Positions 15,153 through 22,062 of a stretch of DNA of 22,761 nt are shown in pieces. The first letter of the stretch is position 1. Every line of letters starts with the position of its first letter. The DNA is from Sphingomonadales bacterium (GTDB lineage: Bacteria; Pseudomonadota; Alphaproteobacteria; Sphingomonadales; Sphingomonadaceae), in assembly GCA_024636595.1 (NCBI GenBank), contig JAGXGT010000037.1, forward strand, positions 1-22,761. Direction: 5' to 3'. A program made the position numbers and the translations under genes. The notes beneath the pieces are model-generated. The model did not search any database, was not told the origin of the DNA, and saw only the letters and a program-made list of their open reading frames with translations.

Positions 15153-16883
15153 TCAGGCGGCGACCGCATAGGGCTGAATATCGCCGGAAAGATATAGGTT
15201 CCGGGCCTTGGCACGGCTCAGTTTCCCCGAACTGGTTCGCGGCAAAGTTCGCGGTGGCACCAGTTCGATAACGCAATTCATTCCGGTAATCGCTCTCACC
15301 TTTTCCCTGATCTCGTTCAACAGCCGCAGCCGCTCTGTTTCATCCGAGGTCCGGCATTGCACAAGCACGGCCGGTGTTTCTTCCCCACCCGGCGTGGTGA
15401 TGGCGAAGGCAGCGATATCGCCGGCCTTGAAGCCGGGCAATTGTTCAACCGCCCATTCGATATCCTGTGGCCAATGATTTTTGCCGTTGATGATGATCAT
15501 ATCCTTGGCGCGGCCGACGATGTACAGATAGCCGTTCGACATATAGCCCATGTCGCCGGTATCAAGCCAGCCGTCGACGAGACAGGCATCGGTCGCCTCC
15601 TGATCGCGATAATAGCATTCCATCACCGCCGGACCCTTCATCCAGACCTTGCCGACGGATTTTTCCGCCAGCACCGCGCCATTTTCTTCGCGGATTTCCA
15701 GCTGGGTGTCGCGCACCGGCTTGCCGCAATTGACGATCGCACGGAAGCGTTTCGGGCGACTGCCGTCGCTCTGTTTCTCCCCGGACAGTTCGGTTTCTTC
15801 AACCAGCTCCACTTCCATGCCTTCGCCCGATGGCATCAAGGTCACGGCAAGCGTGGCTTCGGCCAAACCATAGCTCGGCAAGAACGCTTTGGCATCAAAG
15901 CCTGCCGGCGCGAAAGCATCGGTGAACCGCTGCATCACATCCGGACGGATCATGTCCGCACCATTGCCCGCGAGACGCCAGCGGGAAAGGTCGAACCGTT
16001 CCTCCACATTGGACTGGCTGCCAATCCGGCGCGCGCAGATTTCATAGCCAAAGGTCGGCGAAAAGCTGCAGGATGTGCCGGGATTGCGCGTGATCAGGTC
16101 AAGCCACGACAAAGGCCGCCGGGCAAAATCTGCGGTCTTGAGATAATCGGTAGACACCTGGTTCGCGACCATCGAAAGGAAGCAACCGACCAGCCCCATA
16201 TCATGATAAAACGGCAACCAGGAAATGCAACGATCGCTGTCGCGGATCAGCATGCCATGGGCATGCGAGCCGAGATTGTGCAACAACGCCTTGTGCGAGA
16301 CGGCAACGCCGTGCGGGAAGCGGGTCGAGCCGCTGGAATATTGCAAATAGGCAATATCGCTGCTGTTCGCAGTCGGCAATTGCACGTCGGGGGCATCCTG
16401 CTGGCCAAATTCATCCCATCCGTGGACGGGAATCGACCGCGACTGCCCGGCCGCGCCAGCTAGTTCCGCAATCTCGTCCGGAAACAGCAATATTGCCGGG
16501 TCACAGCTATCCAGCTGCACACCGATCTGGTCGATATAGCTTTCCTTGCCACCAAAGGAGGTCGGCAATGGCAGGGGAACCGGCAGCGCACCGGCGTAGA
16601 CGGCACCGAAAAACAGTGCGCAGAACTGCGGCTCGGTATCGGCAATCAGCGCCACCCGATCACCCGGCTTTATGCCCGCCGCGATTAGCCGTTTTGCTGA
16701 CGTCAAGGCGTCAGCACGCAATTCGCTGAACGGATAGGCGCGGACCAGCGACGCCCGGGCATCGTGAAAGTTGAATCCCCTTTGTCCGTCGGCTGCATAG
16801 TCCAGCGCATCGCCCAGGGTTTCAAAGTCGGAAAAGCGACGAGGCAGTTCATCCGCGGTCGGGGTCGGCGTCAGTTCGGTCAT
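15153..16883 (-). CDS. Fatty acyl-AMP ligase (FAAL-like adenylate-forming enzyme)
   Basis: This 576-residue ANL-superfamily enzyme activates a fatty acid with ATP, normally passing it to an acyl carrier protein. Motifs are YLQYSSGSTRFPHGVAVSH (phosphate loop), LPFYHDMGLVG, PSYGLAEATLAVT, WLDTGDMGY and the C-terminal PRTSSGKLSRAKAR (catalytic Lys near 554). YHDMGL and the SSGSTR form are typical of FAALs rather than acyl-CoA ligases. In sphingomonads and Caulobacter such an enzyme is a candidate acyl-ACP synthetase for sphingolipid synthesis, but no serine palmitoyltransferase or ACP gene lies here, so that is inference. The start at 16883 lacks a well-spaced Shine-Dalgarno and overlaps, as ATGA, the stop of a possible 37-codon upstream ORF. 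It is divergent from recX. Confidence 0.92.
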   Translation of the reverse strand: MTELTPTPTADELPRRFSDFETLGDALDYAADGQRGFNFHDARASLVRAYPFSELRADALTSAKRLIAAGIKPGDRVALIADTEPQFCALFFGAVYAGALPVPLPLPTSFGGKESYIDQIGVQLDSCDPAILLFPDEIAELAGAAGQSRSIPVHGWDEFGQQDAPDVQLPTANSSDIAYLQYSSGSTRFPHGVAVSHKALLHNLGSHAHGMLIRDSDRCISWLPFYHDMGLVGCFLSMVANQVSTDYLKTADFARRPLSWLDLITRNPGTSCSFSPTFGYEICARRIGSQSNVEERFDLSRWRLAGNGADMIRPDVMQRFTDAFAPAGFDAKAFLPSYGLAEATLAVTLMPSGEGMEVELVEETELSGEKQSDGSRPKRFRAIVNCGKPVRDTQLEIREENGAVLAEKSVGKVWMKGPAVMECYYRDQEATDACLVDGWLDTGDMGYMSNGYLYIVGRAKDMIIINGKNHWPQDIEWAVEQLPGFKAGDIAAFAITTPGGEETPAVLVQCRTSDETERLRLLNEIREKVRAITGMNCVIELVPPRTLPRTSSGKLSRAKARNLYLSGDIQPYAVAA

Positions 16884-16993
16884 CCAATATCCATTTCCGG
16901 GAGGTCAAGCCTTCCCAAAATCAATCTTTTTCGTTCGGTAACGGTGCAAATCGTCTTTTTGACCCACCATTTAGCCGTTTCTGACAATGTCAT
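16880..16993 (-). CDS. Possible 37-residue upstream ORF coupled to the acyl-AMP ligase
   Basis: An ATG at 16993 is preceded by AGAGG (17004-17000) with a 6-nt spacer, and the frame ends in TGA that overlaps the FAAL start as ATGA. The product would begin MTLSETAKWWVKKTICTVTE and end LDLPEMDIG. I do not recognise it. The same frame is open farther upstream, to 17065. It lies in the divergent region with recX and may be a leader peptide that delivers ribosomes to the weak FAAL start. It could equally be a chance ORF. Confidence 0.3.
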   Translation of the reverse strand: MTLSETAKWWVKKTICTVTERKRLILGRLDLPEMDIG

Positions 16994-17069
16994 TGCTAAC
17001 CTCTGGCGTTTAAATTTCGACCCGACTGTGGCACAAAAAGGGCAACCGTCACACTTCAAGGCCAAACCG

Positions 17070-17588
17070 TTGAAAAATAGCGTTAAAACGTTAGATCAGG
17101 AGAGCTTGCATCGGCTGGCTATACGCTATGTCGAGCGATATGCAACGAGCCGGAAAAAACTTGCCGATTATCTCAACCGAAAAATTCGGGAAAGGCAATG
17201 GGAGGATGCAGACCCGCCCGCCATCGAGCAACTTATAGAGCGTTTCGTCGCGCAGGGTTATATTGATGATGCTTTATACGCTCAGAACAAGGCTTCCGCT
17301 CTCACCCGTCGCGGTTACGGGACACGCCGCGTATCGCATGCGCTTTACCAGGCGGGCATCAGCGAGGCAGACGGGCGCGAAGCCTTTCAGATCAGCGAAG
17401 CGAACAAATGGGTCGCGGCGGATAAATTTGCCCGCAAGCGGAAGATTGGCCCCTATGCCGAGAGCCAGCAGGACGCCGACAAATGCCGCAAGCAATTGCA
17501 GGCCTTTCTCCGGGCTGGTCATGACTTCGATCTGGCGAACCGTTTTGTCTTTGCCAAGCCGGGCGAAGAAATAACAGTGGAAGAGTAG
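17070..17588 (+). CDS. recX: RecX family regulatory protein
   Basis: This is RecX, the small helical protein that modulates RecA filaments. The conserved part runs from LDQESLHRLAIRYVERYATSRKKLADYL through IEQLIERFVAQGYIDDALYAQ and RRGYGTRRVSHALYQAGIS to the C-terminal helical repeat ending LQAFLRAGHDFDLANRF. The start is uncertain because no ATG lies close to the homologous region. TTG at 17070 has AAGG 8 nt upstream and gives a family-like N-terminus (172 residues). GTG at 17028 is an alternative; the ATG at 16764 would run deep into the divergent FAAL gene and is unlikely. recA is not in this window. The low similarity typical of RecX makes the exact family limit less sure than the fold. 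Confidence 0.85.
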   Translation: MKNSVKTLDQESLHRLAIRYVERYATSRKKLADYLNRKIRERQWEDADPPAIEQLIERFVAQGYIDDALYAQNKASALTRRGYGTRRVSHALYQAGISEADGREAFQISEANKWVAADKFARKRKIGPYAESQQDADKCRKQLQAFLRAGHDFDLANRFVFAKPGEEITVEE

Positions 17589-17740
17589 TTCTGGATGGTG
17601 CAAGTAGATGGACGTCTTTCATTAGATCGCCCACTTTGACGTCATGAATCGCCAGTTTAGTATTATTGTGATATATGCTGTTGACCGAGTCGAAATGTGT
17701 TAGACTTTTGATTTGGCTTAGTTTTGTTCGGAGATGCATC

Positions 17741-18361
17741 GTGGCAAGCTTATTTGCGGAACCAGACCCTGCGGATAGTAATGCGCCCAATGCCAGCGAA
17801 GACGATCATTCATCCACCCAGAACGAACTGCGCCGTGCGACTGGCCGCGTCAAATGGTTCGACAGCCATCGCGGATTTGGCTTTATTGTACCGGAAAATG
17901 GCGATGCGGACGATGATGAATCGACCCCACAATCGGACATATTGGTTCACTGGAGTCTGCTGGAGCCGCTGGGCAAGCGTGAATTGCCTGAAATGGCGGT
18001 GGTCACCTGTGAATATGCCGTGGCACCGAAAGGGCTGCAGGCAACAAAAATTCTCGACATCGATCTTTCCGAATGCGGAGTGCAGAACGAATCGCCCGTC
18101 GTATCGGGCTCTCGTCAGGCCATGCATATTGTCGATGATGATTCTGCATTCATCGGCGCCGAGGTGAAATGGTTTAATCGCGCCAAAGGTTACGGATTCC
18201 TGGTGAGCGATGAATTCGGCAGCGATATTTTCCTCCACATGGAAACGCTCCGGGACGCGGGAATTGATGAAATTGTTCCGGGCCAACAATTGATGGCCCG
18301 CATAAGAGACGGCAATCGTGGCCACATGGCTGTGCAAATATGCCTGCCGCCGCGGGACTGA
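17741..18361 (+). CDS. Double cold-shock-domain protein
   Basis: This 206-residue protein has two cold-shock domains, as in the CspD-like double-domain proteins of alphaproteobacteria. CSD1 (about 34-108) has GRVKWFDSHRGFGFI (RNP1) and DILVH (RNP2), with an acidic insertion between them (DADDDESTPQ). CSD2 (about 138-203) has AEVKWFNRAKGYGFL and DIFLH. It should bind single-stranded RNA or DNA and act as an RNA chaperone. An acidic disordered N-terminus precedes CSD1. The GTG at 17741 with GGAG 7 nt upstream is the best start; an ATG at 17675 lacks such a site. The DUF192 gene follows 17 bp later, a pairing I recall as common in alphaproteobacteria. The 152 bp before the start show no strong promoter match. 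Confidence 0.92.
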   Translation: MASLFAEPDPADSNAPNASEDDHSSTQNELRRATGRVKWFDSHRGFGFIVPENGDADDDESTPQSDILVHWSLLEPLGKRELPEMAVVTCEYAVAPKGLQATKILDIDLSECGVQNESPVVSGSRQAMHIVDDDSAFIGAEVKWFNRAKGYGFLVSDEFGSDIFLHMETLRDAGIDEIVPGQQLMARIRDGNRGHMAVQICLPPRD

Positions 18362-18378
18362 ATAGGAAAAGCACCGGG

Positions 18379-18885
18379 ATGATCAAGATGTCTAAAGCGG
18401 TCGCGCTTTCCCTGAGCCTGCTTTGCATGGCCAGCCTGTCGGGTTGCTATGCCCAGACCGGGGAAACCGCAGCGACCAGCGTACAAAGCGAATTACCGCA
18501 ATCCGAGTCCGGATTGAAGCAGGTGCCGCTCACCATCAGGACATCCGACGCAAGGCATGATTTTGTGGTGGAGGTGGCAGCCAGCAGCGCTGAGCAAGCC
18601 AAGGGCCTGATGTTCCGGACCCAACTGGCACCCGACAAGGGCATGATTTTCCCGTTTGCCGCGGACCGCGTTGCGAGTTTCTGGATGAAGAACACCGTCA
18701 TCCCGCTCGATATCATCTTCATCCGAAGGGACGGAACGATTGAATCGATTGCAGCCAATACCACACCTTATTCGCTCGCACCGGTTAGCTCGAATGAACC
18801 GATTGCAACGGTGCTTGAAATTGCCGCAGGCCGAGCCGCGGAGCTGGCTATTGCCCCCGGCGATGCCGTCACTTGGCAGCAATGA
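18379..18885 (+). CDS. DUF192 lipoprotein
   Basis: This 168-residue protein has a lipoprotein signal with lipobox LSGC (lipid-modified Cys near 23). The DUF192 domain covers about 48-166, with VEVAASSAEQAKGLMFR, KGMIFPF and SFWMKNTVIPLDIIF. The family function is not established; members are small exported beta-rich proteins. It follows the double cold-shock gene by 17 bp and is probably co-transcribed. Starts at 18379 and 18388 are both possible; AGGA at 18364-18367 is 11 nt before the first. Confidence 0.9.
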   Translation: MIKMSKAVALSLSLLCMASLSGCYAQTGETAATSVQSELPQSESGLKQVPLTIRTSDARHDFVVEVAASSAEQAKGLMFRTQLAPDKGMIFPFAADRVASFWMKNTVIPLDIIFIRRDGTIESIAANTTPYSLAPVSSNEPIATVLEIAAGRAAELAIAPGDAVTWQQ

Positions 18886-18963
18886 ATTCGGCAACCGCCA
18901 ACATCCTTCCTATTTGACATTTTTTCATTGCGAAGCGCATGGCTGCGGGGCTAAGCGAACGCC

Positions 18964-19371
18964 ATGAGCATATTGGCGAAAATATTCACTTGGTGGGACG
19001 GAGCGACGATCGGCACGACGCTGTTCAGCGCCCGCAATGGCAAACGCGTCGGCGAGGATGTGTTTGGCAATTTATATTTTCAGGCAAAGAAGGCTGGCAC
19101 CGGTCATCCGGCCGGCCAGCGCTGGGTGATTTACAAGGGCGCCAATGACGCCAGCCGTGTGGCCCCAGAATGGCATGGCTGGCTCCATCACAGCTATGAT
19201 GAAATCCCCGAAAGCCATCTGCCGCAGGCGCGGATCTGGGAAAAAGAACCCAGCGGCAATCAGACCGGCACCGCGCAAGCCTATCGCCCGGCGGGCGCTT
19301 TGGAAGAAGGCGGTCACCGTGCCGCGGCGACTGGCGATTACGAATCCTGGAACCCCGCCGAAGCGGAATGA
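18964..19371 (+). CDS. NADH:ubiquinone oxidoreductase accessory subunit NDUFA12 (17.2 kDa-like)
   Basis: This 135-residue protein matches the NDUFA12/B17.2 accessory subunit of complex I, which in bacteria is found mainly in alphaproteobacteria. Recognisable parts are FTWWDGATIGTTLFSARNGKRVGEDVFGN near the start, RWVIYKGANDASRVAPEWHGWLHH (53-76), IPESHLP, and the end motif YESWNP. It binds the peripheral arm on the cytoplasmic side. Its last base triplet overlaps the next start as ATGA. The order NDUFA12, DUF2155, then aat on the other strand is, from memory, common in this class. Confidence 0.94.
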   Translation: MSILAKIFTWWDGATIGTTLFSARNGKRVGEDVFGNLYFQAKKAGTGHPAGQRWVIYKGANDASRVAPEWHGWLHHSYDEIPESHLPQARIWEKEPSGNQTGTAQAYRPAGALEEGGHRAAATGDYESWNPAEAE

Positions 19372-20114
19372 CAGGCATGAAGCGCCACTCCATTTCATGC
19401 ACGATGCTTGCGGCAACGCTGCTGCTTGCCGGTTGTGGGTGGTTCAGTGGCGACAATATCGATGAACGTGCGACCGGTCAGGCTGCAGAAAAAGGCAAAG
19501 TCGCGGCCACCGATGGGGACTTGGTCGCATCGGTGACCGAGCAGATCGGAACGCCAATGGCGGAACGCGTCGCTACGCTCGGCTTCCTCAACAAGCGCAA
19601 CGGTCTGACTCGGGATCTTGAGCTTCGGCCGGGCCAGTCAATCCGTATCGGGCGGGCGATTGTCCGCTTGCGTGCCTGCGAGCGAACCGCGCCGTGGGAA
19701 CTGACCCCGGAACAGGGTGCCTTCGTGCAGCTTCTGGTGAACGAACGGCCACCGAATCGATCCGGCGACGATCAGTGGAAGCGGGTTTTTTCCGGCTGGC
19801 TGTTTCGGGAATCACCTTCGCTGAATGTTGTCGAGCACCCGATTTATGATGTCTGGGTCAAGAGTTGCGCAATGAGCTTCCAGGGCGAAGAGGATCCCCC
19901 CGAAGATTCGGCCAATCCGACCGCTCCGCGAACATCGTCGTCCAATCTAGCCAATAGCGCATCCAGCGCGGCAAATGAAACGGTGCCGGAAACCGGCGCA
20001 ACGCCATCGCCCGCCACAGCGCCCGCACCTGCGGCCAAGCCAAGATCGGCCCCCAATAACGCGCCGGAGGACTTGATCGGTGATCTCATCGCCGATACCG
20101 AAGACGGCACATAG
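19368..20114 (+). CDS. DUF2155 lipoprotein
   Basis: This 248-residue protein has a signal with lipobox LLAGC (Cys near 23). The DUF2155 core (about 65-166) contains ATLGFLNKRNGLTRDLELRPG, RIGRAIVRLRACERT, FVQLLVNE, RVFSGWLFRESPSLNVVEHP and IYDVWVKSC. The family is an exported alphaproteobacterial group of unknown role, often beside complex I accessory genes. From about residue 172 to the end the sequence is low-complexity (Pro, Ala, Ser, Asn, with no Tyr, His or Gln). This tail, together with the conserved end of the core, is overlapped antisense by aat for 271 bp. The start overlaps the NDUFA12 stop (ATGA). Confidence 0.92.
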   Translation: MTGMKRHSISCTMLAATLLLAGCGWFSGDNIDERATGQAAEKGKVAATDGDLVASVTEQIGTPMAERVATLGFLNKRNGLTRDLELRPGQSIRIGRAIVRLRACERTAPWELTPEQGAFVQLLVNERPPNRSGDDQWKRVFSGWLFRESPSLNVVEHPIYDVWVKSCAMSFQGEEDPPEDSANPTAPRTSSSNLANSASSAANETVPETGATPSPATAPAPAAKPRSAPNNAPEDLIGDLIADTEDGT

Positions 20115-20701
20115 CCTCTTACCCTTCGCAAATCTTCGAGATAATCCGCCTGGCTAATTTCTATTGCTCCCAATGATGCCAGATGATCGGTCATGAACTG
20201 GCAATCGAGCAGCGGGAATCCACCAACTTTCAATCTGGCTACAAGCCAGGCCAATGCCACTTTCGAAGCATCGCGCGCGCGAGAGAACATGCTTTCTCCG
20301 CAGAAGGCACCGCCAATGGCCAGGCCGTAAAGACCGCCGACCAGATTTTCCTGCCCGGTGTCCTCGTCCCGCAGCCAGCATTCGACGCTGTGCGCATGGC
20401 CCAACTCGTGCAGCTGGTTAAACGCCTCCTCAATTTCGGCATTGATCCAGGTCTCCCTGCGATCGCCGACGGCCGCGGCACAAATCGCGATGACGTCGGC
20501 GAACGCGGTGTCGGCGGTCACCCGGAAACGGTCTGATCTTATGGTCTTGCGGAGCGAGCGCGACAGCCGAAAATGGTCGAGCGGGATAATTGCGCGGGTC
20601 TTGGGTTCCACCCAAAAGGTTTCCGGATCATCCCGGGCGTCCGCCATCGGGAAGATTCCCGATGCATAGGCTTTCAACAGAAGGTCGAGATCAATGGTCA
20701 T
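19844..20701 (-). CDS. aat: Leucyl/phenylalanyl-tRNA-protein transferase
   Basis: Aat adds Leu or Phe from aminoacyl-tRNA to the N-terminus of proteins with basic N-terminal residues, marking them for ClpS/ClpAP. The 285-residue product shows LLLKAYASGIFPMAD, FWVEPKTRAIIPLD, TWINAEIEEAF, HSVECW, GGLYGLAIGGAFCGESMFS and the active-site region PLLDCQFMTDHLASLGAIEI. The known catalytic domain ends near residue 195; another 90 residues follow, ending KLIAQLLTQTS, and these lie antisense to the DUF2155 gene. I recall sphingomonad Aat proteins ending in similar QLLTQTS motifs, so the tail may be real. The start is uncertain: ATG 20701 fits homologues but has no Shine-Dalgarno; GTG 20749 has GGGAG 5 nt upstream. 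Confidence 0.93.
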   Translation of the reverse strand: MTIDLDLLLKAYASGIFPMADARDDPETFWVEPKTRAIIPLDHFRLSRSLRKTIRSDRFRVTADTAFADVIAICAAAVGDRRETWINAEIEEAFNQLHELGHAHSVECWLRDEDTGQENLVGGLYGLAIGGAFCGESMFSRARDASKVALAWLVARLKVGGFPLLDCQFMTDHLASLGAIEISQADYLEDLRRVRGYVPSSVSAMRSPIKSSGALLGADLGLAAGAGAVAGDGVAPVSGTVSFAALDALLARLDDDVRGAVGLAESSGGSSSPWKLIAQLLTQTS

Positions 20702-20764
20702 GCACACGCGATAACCCGATCGGGTCCGTTCGCCCAGACGGAAATCCACAAAGACTCCCGCCCC

Positions 20765-21670
20765 TCATCCGGCCATCAGGACACGGGCTTCGTCGGCAAT
20801 TTTTTCCGCGATCGCCAGATATTCGCTGGCAAAACCGGCATTGCTCCGCCAGGCGGCACCGATACTGCGGGTCACCGACCAGCCGTCGACGTTGAGCAGG
20901 GCAACATCCCCGCCGCGGGCCAGTTCGGAACGCACATAGAGTTCCGGCAAAATCGCCAGCCCCAGTCCGGAAGCCACCATCTGCCTGACGCTGTCGAGAC
21001 TGGTGCCCTCATAGTCGCGCAACAGGTTCATGTCGTGCTGCTGGCACTGACGAACCACATCGCGGTGGAGATGGTGGCGCCGGTCGAGGCTGAGTACCGG
21101 CAAACCGGCCAGATCAGAGAGAGCCAGCTGCTCGCGGCCCGCCAGCGGATGATCCGGCGGTGCCACCAGAATCAGCGGTTCCCGAAACAAAGGTTCGATA
21201 TGCAGGTTTTCGCCCTCGATCGGCAACGGACCGAGCAGCATGTCGATTGAACCCTTGGTCAATTCCATCGCCTGCAGATCGGGTATGCCTTCGCGCATAT
21301 AGAAGCGCAGGTCCGGTCGGGTGCGGTGCAGCGCCGCAATTACCGGTGGCATAAGATAGGGTCCGAGAGTTGGCGAAACACCAAAACGCAAAATGCCGGC
21401 CAGACTGTCGCTGGCCCGCTCTGCGAGGTCGCGAATATCCTTCACCTGCACCAGGACATGGCGCGCGCGATCGGCGATCTCACGCCCCACTGGAGTCAGT
21501 TCGGCGCCATGCGTACGCCGTTCCACCAGGGTCACACCCAATCGTTGCTCAAGCGTCCGCAATTGGTGGCTCAGGGTCGGCTGCGAAGCTGCGGCGGCTT
21601 GCGCGGCCTTGCCAAAATGGCGGTGGTCGGCAACGGCAACCAGATATTCGAATTGGCGTAATGTAGGCAT
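20765..21670 (-). CDS. OxyR-like LysR-family regulator lacking the peroxidatic Cys
   Basis: This 301-residue LysR regulator has an N-terminal winged helix (1-60, MPTLRQFEYLVAVADHRHFGKAA) and a substrate-binding domain (about 90-295). The whole is closest in pattern to OxyR: FGVSPTLGPYLMPPV, LFREPLILVAPPDHPL, EGTSLDSVRQMVASGLGLAILPE. At the OxyR redox loop (GHCLRD...FC in E. coli) the aligned string is RHHLHRDVVRQC: His200 occupies the C199 position and only the C208 counterpart (C209) remains. Disulfide switching as in classical OxyR is therefore not possible. GGAG lies 8 nt before the ATG at 21670. An ATAG-N7-CTAT site sits 18 nt upstream of the start. Confidence 0.93.
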   Translation of the reverse strand: MPTLRQFEYLVAVADHRHFGKAAQAAAASQPTLSHQLRTLEQRLGVTLVERRTHGAELTPVGREIADRARHVLVQVKDIRDLAERASDSLAGILRFGVSPTLGPYLMPPVIAALHRTRPDLRFYMREGIPDLQAMELTKGSIDMLLGPLPIEGENLHIEPLFREPLILVAPPDHPLAGREQLALSDLAGLPVLSLDRRHHLHRDVVRQCQQHDMNLLRDYEGTSLDSVRQMVASGLGLAILPELYVRSELARGGDVALLNVDGWSVTRSIGAAWRSNAGFASEYLAIAEKIADEARVLMAG

Positions 21671-21687
21671 GGCACAGGCTCCATCTT

Positions 21688-21702
21688 ATAGAAGCGTTCT
21701 AT
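21688..21702. promoter_or_regulatory. OxyR-type half operator ATAG-N7-CTAT at the LysR promoter
   Basis: ATAG (21688-21691), seven bases AAGCGTT, then CTAT (21699-21702) form a 15-bp dyad that is palindromic through ATAGAA-GCG-TTCTAT. This is the ATAG-N7-CTAT unit known from OxyR sites. A looser dyad, ATCG-N7-CGAT (21701-21715), overlaps its right edge. It lies in the 125-bp region between the LysR gene and a divergent small ORF, 18 nt from the LysR start, which fits autoregulation. Confidence 0.65.
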
Positions 21703-21795
21703 CGATTCTCACGATTTCATTCGATTGGAATTATCATCTGATGTGCGTCATATCAACGACATTGATGCGGCAGGACGATAGAAAGAGGGTGGGTC

Positions 21796-21975
21796 GTGGA
21801 ACAATATGCCAACAGCTTGATCCGAAAAGATCATAAACTGGCAAAACCGATCGCGAGCAGTCGGGATAATAGCGAACAAGTGCGCGCATTAAAAGAATTG
21901 CAGCGCAACCTCGCCGAGCGCATCCGCAAAATTCAGCGTGGAGCACAATATCGTCAGCCAGGCGAAAACGCATAG
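21796..21975 (+). CDS. Possible 59-residue hypothetical protein
   Basis: A GTG-initiated frame (MEQYANSLIRKDHKLAKPIA to the end RQPGENA) encodes a small, basic, helix-prone protein with the stretch SEQVRALKELQRNLAERIRKIQ. AGAGGG about 6 nt upstream could be its Shine-Dalgarno. I do not recognise a family. It is divergent from the OxyR-like gene and followed 16-60 nt later by a strong terminator-like hairpin, both of which favour a real transcription unit. An overlapping minus-strand ORF exists but has no ribosome site or family features. Confidence 0.45.
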   Translation: MEQYANSLIRKDHKLAKPIASSRDNSEQVRALKELQRNLAERIRKIQRGAQYRQPGENA

Positions 21976-21990
21976 CTCCCCCTGACTTTC

Positions 21991-22048
21991 CCCCAACCCT
22001 GGGGCGGCAGCACACCCTCAAGCGCTTGCCGCCCCAATTTTTGCAAGC
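21991..22048 (+). promoter_or_regulatory. Terminator with competing hairpins in the nhaA leader
   Basis: GGGGCGGCA (22001-22009) and TGCCGCCCC (22027-22035) form a perfect 9-bp stem followed by AATTTTT (22036-22042), a strong intrinsic terminator. Two other perfect stems exclude it: CCCCA/TGGGG (21991-21995 and 22000-22004) takes its 5' arm, and GCTTGC/GCAAGC (22024-22029 and 22043-22048) takes its 3' arm. In addition CGCCCC (22056-22061), directly before the nhaA ATG, could pair with GGGGCG (22001-22006). It ends 20 nt before nhaA. It may simply terminate the small upstream ORF or may be an attenuator/riboswitch for nhaA. Confidence 0.6.
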
Positions 22049-22062
22049 AGGGACACGCCCCG

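Noticed and set aside
15357..16463. 368-codon plus-strand ORF inside the fatty acyl-AMP ligase
   Set aside because: It is fully antisense to a gene with intact adenylation motifs; its translation has no recognisable domain.
17681..17706. TTGACC...TAGACT as a promoter of the double cold-shock gene
   Set aside because: The -35 is good but the spacer is only 14 nt and no better -10 is present at 16-18 nt.
21734..22021. 95-codon minus-strand ORF across the small ORF before nhaA
   Set aside because: It runs through the terminator-like hairpin and the LysR promoter region and has no family signature.
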